From: Sophora flavescens
Taxonomy: Eukaryota > Streptophyta > Magnoliopsida > Fabales > Fabaceae
Direction: 5' to 3'
DNA: 64,000 nt
Assembly: GCA_030762895.1 (NCBI GenBank)
Contig: JAUPTC010000097.1
Location: 38,464-102,463 of the forward strand
The translations under genes and the position numbers were made by a program. The notes below the pieces were generated by a model. The model was not told the origin of the DNA. It ran no database searches and saw only the letters and a program-made list of their open reading frames with translations. Shown here piece by piece: positions 59,127 through 64,000 of the stretch. Each line of letters begins with the position of its first letter. Position 1 is the stretch's first letter.

Positions 59127-59808
59127 TTAGGCTTTTGTTGAATTTTGAGCTTTGTTATTCAATTTTCTTCTTTGTTCCTCATCTTCTTTCTTCCATCTTT
59201 TCTATGTTTTGTACCAAAACCCAAAACAAAAAAAAAAATTGTTACCTTGTTTCTGTTTTGAAGGGAATTATTGTGTTTTTGTGTTCATTTTATTGCTACC
59301 CAACAACAAACAAACAAAAAAATTCAAAAAAAATATATATACATTTGTGTTTCTCTTTTCAAGCTCTTCTCTAGTGTGTTGATGAATTAAAAAAAAAATC
59401 AAAAAAAAGAAGAAGGAAAAGCAGCACCTAGAATTTCAACAAAAGAGAAGAGAAAATCTTATTTGGGCAATTAGTGTTCTTGAAAAGTTTCCCTTCTTCC
59501 TTGTTTTCATTATTCCCAAAGCTTTCCCTTCTTCCCATGTTCTTATTTCCAAAGTTTTTTCCTTTCTAGCCTTGCTTTTGTTTTGATAAGTTTTGTGAAT
59601 TTTGTTACTTGAATTTTGGAATTTTTGTGTGTTTTGTGTTTGACTCTTCTAAGGCCCAAAAGAGAACAATTGAGTGAAAAAAGGCAAGAGTGAAAATTAC
59701 ATCTTGTGTGGAAAAAGCCATTTGAGTGAAATATACGTTGTGCACACTTGGTGAGTGGATTGGTTCTTACATATATATTTTGTTATTTTCTAACTTGTAT
59801 TCTTTGAA
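59127..59808 (+). other. Untranslated leader of unit 1, second array
   Basis: T-rich sequence with poly-A stretches (59228, 59388). The same leader is found, reversed, at 1-192 and 44041-44532. I see no coding capacity or RNA gene. The equivalent in unit 2 is 61619-62300. Confidence 0.75.
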
Positions 59809-60414
59809 ATGTTGCGATTTGAAAATTTCGACGATGTGCAAGAACATAGGAAAGAGGTTGAAGAGTGGATCCGGCAAATGCATGAGAGGCGTGACAAGAA
59901 GATGAGAGAGAAAAAAAAAGAGGTTGAGAAAAGAGGAAAGAATGAAAAGACAAATAGAAAGTTTTGAAGACCATGTGAAGAAGTCGGTGGAAGACTCCAA
60001 CAAGAAAGAGAATGAGAAGAAAGAGGGAGAGAAAGCAAAACAAGAGAATGAGGCAAAAGCAAAAGATAGTGAAAAAAAAAGTGATGATCAAAAGGAAAAG
60101 GAAAGAGAAAGTGAAAAGAGAGAGTGACGATAAGGAGAAAAATAGTGTGAAAAATAATGAGAAAATTAGTGTGGAAATTAGTGAGAAAAAAGAGAGTTAT
60201 TTGGCAACAAAAAGTGAAGAGAAGAGGGCTTTAATTTCAAGGCAGCCTCAATGTATATTTTATTACAAGAATTTTAATTTGGTTAATAAACACCTCTAAT
60301 GATCTCTTTTTGCCTAGTGGTGTTATAACTCTTTTACATAAATTTGGAGATTTCATCCCAAAGGAAGTACCCCCATGGTTTGGAAACTTGCAAGGATTCC
60401 AAAAGGCTCAATAA
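59809..60414 (+). pseudogene. Charged coiled-coil frame plus PR-RT linker, frameshifted copy
   Basis: Same gene as 62301-62792. Here AACGAAAAAAA is replaced by AAAAAAAAA near 59909 (2 bp fewer), so the frame from the ATG stops at 59967. One extra base near 60117 partly shifts it back. The later part reads KRALISRQPQCIFYYKNFNL. A +1 frame at 60301-60414 reads LPSGVITLLHKFGDFIPKEVPPWF, again like the PR-RT linker. Confidence 0.75.
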
Positions 60415-60630
60415 AGCACCTACTCATGCTTTACCTCCTATTGAAATATATTTTGAACTTAAGTTTGATACAACCGATGTAATGGAAGAGTTCATCCCAA
60501 GGGAGGTAATCCAAGGCTTGGGAACTTGCAAGGTTACCCAAAAGTATGGATATCTTAACACAAGATTTGATAACATGCTTGGGATTGAAGTCATAAATTC
60601 GAGGACGAATTTTCTTAAAGAAGGAGGGTA
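60301..60630 (+). pseudogene. Duplicated PR-RT linker remnant and polyprotein end
   Basis: Two linker-like pieces follow each other: DFIPKEVPPWF (about 60346-60378) and, in another frame, EEFIPREVIQGLG (about 60485-60523). The second continues to EVINSRTNFLKEGGYD, which reads through the PPT into U3. The same layout occurs at 62794-63123. Confidence 0.6.
60617..60630 (+). promoter_or_regulatory. Polypurine tract
   Basis: AAAGAAGGAGGGTA abuts the LTR start at 60631. The same tract lies at 63110-63123. Confidence 0.85.
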
Positions 60631-60871
60631 TGATATGAGCCATGGGGGGGCAAGTCAACTTTCCAACAAGAATGATATGAGCCCAATGAAGACACTGGAT
60701 CAAGAATCAAATCAAGGACTTGGTGGGCCCGTGACAAGAGTTAGATACAAGAAAGCCCAACAAGCTTTTAATTACATGGTGGCTATTTTGATAGAAGCAA
60801 GCCCAAGAATGAGGCCAAGTGGAACGGAGCCCAAATTGATAACCTATCTCATTCAACTAGAAGACCCATGA
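60631..60871 (+). pseudogene. U3-encoded polyprotein tail
   Basis: In frame with SRTNFLKEGG across the PPT. Reads DMSHGGAS, GLGGPVTRVRYKKAQQAF, LIEASPRMR and YLIQLEDP to TGA at 60869. An identical frame is at 63124-63364. It matches frames in the U3 of LTR X, LTR Y and those at 45356 and 46841. Resembles the GPxTRARAKK tail of plant Ty3/gypsy polyproteins. Confidence 0.6.
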
Positions 60872-61604
60872 ACATGCCTAGGAGTTATGAGCATATTTTA
60901 CTTGTTTTGTTTTAATTCAATAAGTGTAATGGGTTATTTGAGTGGATCCAAGTTTGTTAGAGTTGCAATTGGGTCAAGCCCATTTAATCTCATGTTGAGC
61001 ACGAAATTACATAGGTTAGTTGGGAGGAATCTTTTTGGTTTGCATACCAAAAGTAACTCCATTTTGAATTATTAGTCTTTCATGTTTTTAGTTAATTATG
61101 TGGGAGTTACACTTTTAATTTGAGAAATAAGTGTGGCTTCTACATAATGATAGAGAGAGGGTAATAAGTCACTATTAAGTGGTTGAGTTAAGTGTGAGTT
61201 TAGTAAGTCATGAATAGGCTAGTTATGTGGGGGTTATGGAATCATTGGGAAGACAAAGGGTGAAGCCAAATGTTGGCAGCCACACCCCTATATGTAACAT
61301 GCCTAAACACATGAAATGGTAACTTGGATTTTGAATTTGGATTGAAATCCATTTGTGAGAGAATTGTCTCTCTTTGGTTCTTGGTTGAGCCAACTATTGT
61401 TCTTATCAAGAATCCACGATTCTTGTGGCGAACCTCACTTGGCTTATCAAAACTCTTGTTTTGTGGCGCCATCATCATCTTCTTACTCATCCATTTTATT
61501 TCTTTCTTCACTTTAATCTTGGTTACAAAGTGTTACACGAATTTGTGTCCAAAAATTCAACCAAAAAGATCAACAAAGGCAACCTCACCATTTGGTTGTC
61601 ATCA
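60631..61604 (+). mobile_element. LTR 2 of second array
   Basis: 974 bp, TGATATGAGCC...GTTGTCATCA. It serves as the 3' LTR of unit 1 and the 5' LTR of unit 2. Confidence 0.93.
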
Positions 61605-62300
61605 AGTGGTATCAAAGCTTAGGCTTTGGTTGAATTTTGAGCTTTGTTATTCAATTTTCTTCTTTGTTCCTCATCTTCTTTCTTCCATCTTTTCTATGTT
61701 TTGTACCAAAACCCAAAACAAAAAAAAAAATTGTTACCTTGTTTCTGTTTTGAAGGGAATTATTGTGTTTTTGTGTTCATTTTATTGCTACCCAACAACA
61801 AACAAACAAAAAAATTCAAAAAAAATATATATACATTTGTGTTTCTCTTTTCAAGCTCTTCTCTAGTGTGTTGATGAATTAAAAAAAAAATCAAAAAAAA
61901 GAAGAAGGAAAAGCAGCACCTAGAATTTCAACAAAAGAGAAGAGAAAATCTTATTTGGGCAATTAGTGTTCTTGAAAAGTTTCCCTTCTTCCTTGTTTTC
62001 ATTATTCCCAAAGCTTTCCCTTCTTCCCATGTTCTTATTTCCAAAGTTTTTTCCTTTCTAGCCTTGCTTTTGTTTTGATAAGTTTTGTGAATTTTGTTAC
62101 TTGAATTTTGGAATTTTTGTGTGTTTTGTGTTTGACTCTTCTAAGGCCCAAAAGAGAACAATTGAGTGAAAAAAGGCAAGAGTGAAAATTACATCTTGTG
62201 TGGAAAAAGCCATTTGAGTGAAATATACGTTGTGCACACTTGGTGAGTGGATTGGTTCTTACATATATATTTTGTTATTTTCTAACTTGTATTCTTTGAA

Positions 62301-62792
62301 ATGTTGCGATTTGAAAATTTCGACGATGTGCAAGAACATAGGAAAGAGGTTGAAGAGTGGATCCGGCAAATGCATGAGAGGCGTGACAAGAAGATGAGAG
62401 AGAACGAAAAAAAGAGGTTGAGAAAAGAGGAAAGAATGAAAAGACAAATAGAAAGTTTTGAAGACCATGTGAAGAAGTCGGTGGAAGACTCCAACAAGAA
62501 AGAGAATGAGAAGAAAGAGGGAGAGAAAGCAAAACAAGAGAATGAGGCAAAAGCAAAAGATAGTGAAAAAAAAAGTGATGATCAAAAGGAAAAGGAAAGA
62601 GAAAGTGAAAAGAAGAGTGACGATAAGGAGAAAAATAGTGTGAAAAATAATGAGAAAATTAGTGTGGAAATTAGTGAGAAAAAAGAGAGTTATTTGGCAA
62701 CAAAAAGTGAAGAGAAGAGGGCTTTAATTTCAAGGCAGCCTCAATGTATATTTTATTACAAGAATTTTAATTTGGTTAATAAACACCTCTAA
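62301..62792 (+). CDS. Intact charged coiled-coil protein of the 2.49-kb unit
   Basis: 163 aa from a true ATG, preceded by a leader of about 700 bp. Residues 1-30 (LRFENFDDVQEHRKEVEEW, IRQMHERR) are of no family I recognise. Residues 30-125 are strongly charged (KKRLRKEERMKRQIESFEDHV, then KEN and SEKKSDD repeats) and should form a long helix or a disordered segment. Residues 128-163 (SYLATKSEEKRALISRQPQ) resemble the start of the PR-RT linker. No protease, RT or zinc knuckle. The first copy (59809) is frameshifted, so this is either the ancestral intact form or a lucky survivor. Function unknown. Confidence 0.55.
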   Translation: MLRFENFDDVQEHRKEVEEWIRQMHERRDKKMRENEKKRLRKEERMKRQIESFEDHVKKSVEDSNKKENEKKEGEKAKQENEAKAKDSEKKSDDQKEKERESEKKSDDKEKNSVKNNEKISVEISEKKESYLATKSEEKRALISRQPQCIFYYKNFNLVNKHL

Positions 62793-63123
62793 TGATCTCT
62801 TTTTGCCTAGTGGTGTTATAACTCTTTTACATAAATTTGGAGATTTCATCCCAAAGGAAGTACCCCCATGGTTTGGAAACTTGCAAGGATTCCAAAAGGC
62901 TCAATAAAGCACCTACTCATGCTTTACCTCCTATTGAAATATATTTTGAACTTAAGTTTGATACAACCGATGTAATGGAAGAGTTCATCCCAAGGGAGGT
63001 AATCCAAGGCTTGGGAACTTGCAAGGTTACCCAAAAGTATGGATATCTTAACACAAGATTTGATAACATGCTTGGGATTGAAGTCATAAATTCGAGGACG
63101 AATTTTCTTAAAGAAGGAGGGTA

Positions 63124-64000
63124 TGATATGAGCCATGGGGGGGCAAGTCAACTTTCCAACAAGAATGATATGAGCCCAATGAAGACACTGGATCAAGAAT
63201 CAAATCAAGGACTTGGTGGGCCCGTGACAAGAGTTAGATACAAGAAAGCCCAACAAGCTTTTAATTACATGGTGGCTATTTTGATAGAAGCAAGCCCAAG
63301 AATGAGGCCAAGTGGAACGGAGCCCAAATTGATAACCTATCTCATTCAACTAGAAGACCCATGAACATGCCTAGGAGTTATGAGCATATTTTACTTGTTT
63401 TGTTTTAATTCAATAAGTGTAATGGGTTATTTGAGTGGATCCAAGTTTGTTAGAGTTGCAATTGGGTCAAGCCCATTTAATCTCATGTTGAGCACGAAAT
63501 TACATAGGTTAGTTGGGAGGAATCTTTTTGGTTTGCATACCAAAAGTAACTCCATTTTGAATTATTAGTCTTTCATGTTTTTAGTTAATTATGTGGGAGT
63601 TACACTTTTAATTTGAGAAATAAGTGTGGCTTCTACATAATGATAGAGAGAGGGTAATAAGTCACTATTAAGTGGTTGAGTTAAGTGTGAGTTTAGTAAG
63701 TCATGAATAGGCTAGTTATGTGGGGGTTATGGAATCATTGGGAAGACAAAGGGTGAAGCCAAATGTTGGCATCCACACCCCTATATGTAACATGCCTAAA
63801 CACATGAAATGGTAACTTGGATGTTGAATTTGGATTGAAATCCATTTGTGAGAGAATTGTCTCTCTTTGGTTCTTGGTTGAGCCAACTATTGTTCTTATC
63901 AAGAATCCATGATTCTTGTGGCGAACCTCACTTGGCTTATCAAAACTCTTGTTTTGTGGCGCCATCATCATCTTCTTACTCATCCATTTTATTTCTTTCT
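63124..64000 (+). mobile_element. LTR 3 of second array (cut by window end)
   Basis: First 877 bp of the LTR, including the hairpin module at 63895-63963. About 97 bp are missing at the edge. Whether another internal region or 5S spacer follows cannot be seen. Confidence 0.92.

Larger units (their letters stand above)
58140..64000 (+). repeat. Second tandem LTR-internal array, period about 2,490 bp (runs off window)
   Basis: LTRs start at 58140, 60631 and 63124, so unit lengths are 2,491 and 2,493 bp. Each unit is an LTR of 973-974 bp, a PBS, an internal region of about 1,518 bp and a PPT that abuts the next LTR. The left flank is 5S spacer (GCCCCATCC), so the array sits in the 5S locus. Units differ by few bases. 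CATCC is the expected target duplication at the unseen right end. Confidence 0.92.

Noticed and set aside
58832..59374. 180-aa frame in LTR 1 and leader of the second array (repeated at 61324)
   Set aside because: It spans the LTR end, PBS and leader and is phenylalanine- and leucine-rich because of T-rich DNA. No recognisable domain.
59767..60091. Antisense hydrophobic frames (also 49664-49970 and 62259-62585)
   Set aside because: These are complements of the lysine/glutamate-rich coding strand, which give leucine, phenylalanine and serine runs.
60072..60130. Nuclear localisation or other function assigned to the lysine-rich stretch
   Set aside because: Charge alone in a low-complexity linker does not support a function.

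Overview
This is nuclear DNA of a flowering plant: a 5S ribosomal RNA gene locus that LTR retroelements have invaded repeatedly. Three things point to a plant. The 120-bp 5S genes match the land-plant 5S consensus and have a TATAAA at -30. The element primer-binding sites are complementary to plant initiator-methionine tRNA. The coding remnants are Ty3/gypsy polyprotein pieces of the plant chromovirus type. No species can be named from the sequence. I see no ordinary protein-coding gene.

Layout. 1-1972: two nested minus-strand LTR pieces. 1973-1999: a 27-bp scrap of 5S spacer holding a TATA box. 2000-37637: a 35.6-kb head-to-tail array of 30 LTRs alternating with 29 short internal regions (period about 1,200 bp), bracketed by one 5-bp target duplication, CGTAG. 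37638-44040: 5S rDNA with a solo LTR at 38565-39510. 44041-45356: a truncated minus-strand element that splits a 5S gene. 45357-46840: more 5S units. 46841-50960: an element whose two LTRs belong to different subfamilies, with a solo LTR of another family nested at 47803-49137. 50961-58139: 5S rDNA again. 58140 to the end: the start of a second tandem LTR-internal array, period about 2,490 bp, running out of the window.

I count 19 full-length 5S genes (all plus strand, units usually 625-687 bp), one gene split by an insertion, one 3' scrap and one unit whose gene is deleted. Most copies carry substitutions in the internal promoter, a damaged TATA or a shortened T-run. The only copy that equals the window consensus (56887) has lost its T-run terminator. 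This looks like a decaying flank of a 5S locus.

All the 5S-targeting elements except the nested solo LTR look like non-autonomous relatives. They keep the cis signals (LTR ends TGAT...ATCA, iMet PBS, PPT) but have lost gag, RT, RNase H and integrase. They retain only charged linker, a PR-RT linker remnant, in one case a protease domain, and a polyprotein tail that reads across the PPT into U3. The most interesting signals are: (1) expansion of a single insertion into a 30-LTR array between the TATA box and start of a 5S gene; (2) a duplicated two-hairpin module in every related LTR, whose second stem changes sequence between subfamilies with full compensation; (3) a concentration of differences at the PBS among otherwise near-identical array units; (4) a second, different element that has also become a tandem array in the same 5S locus.
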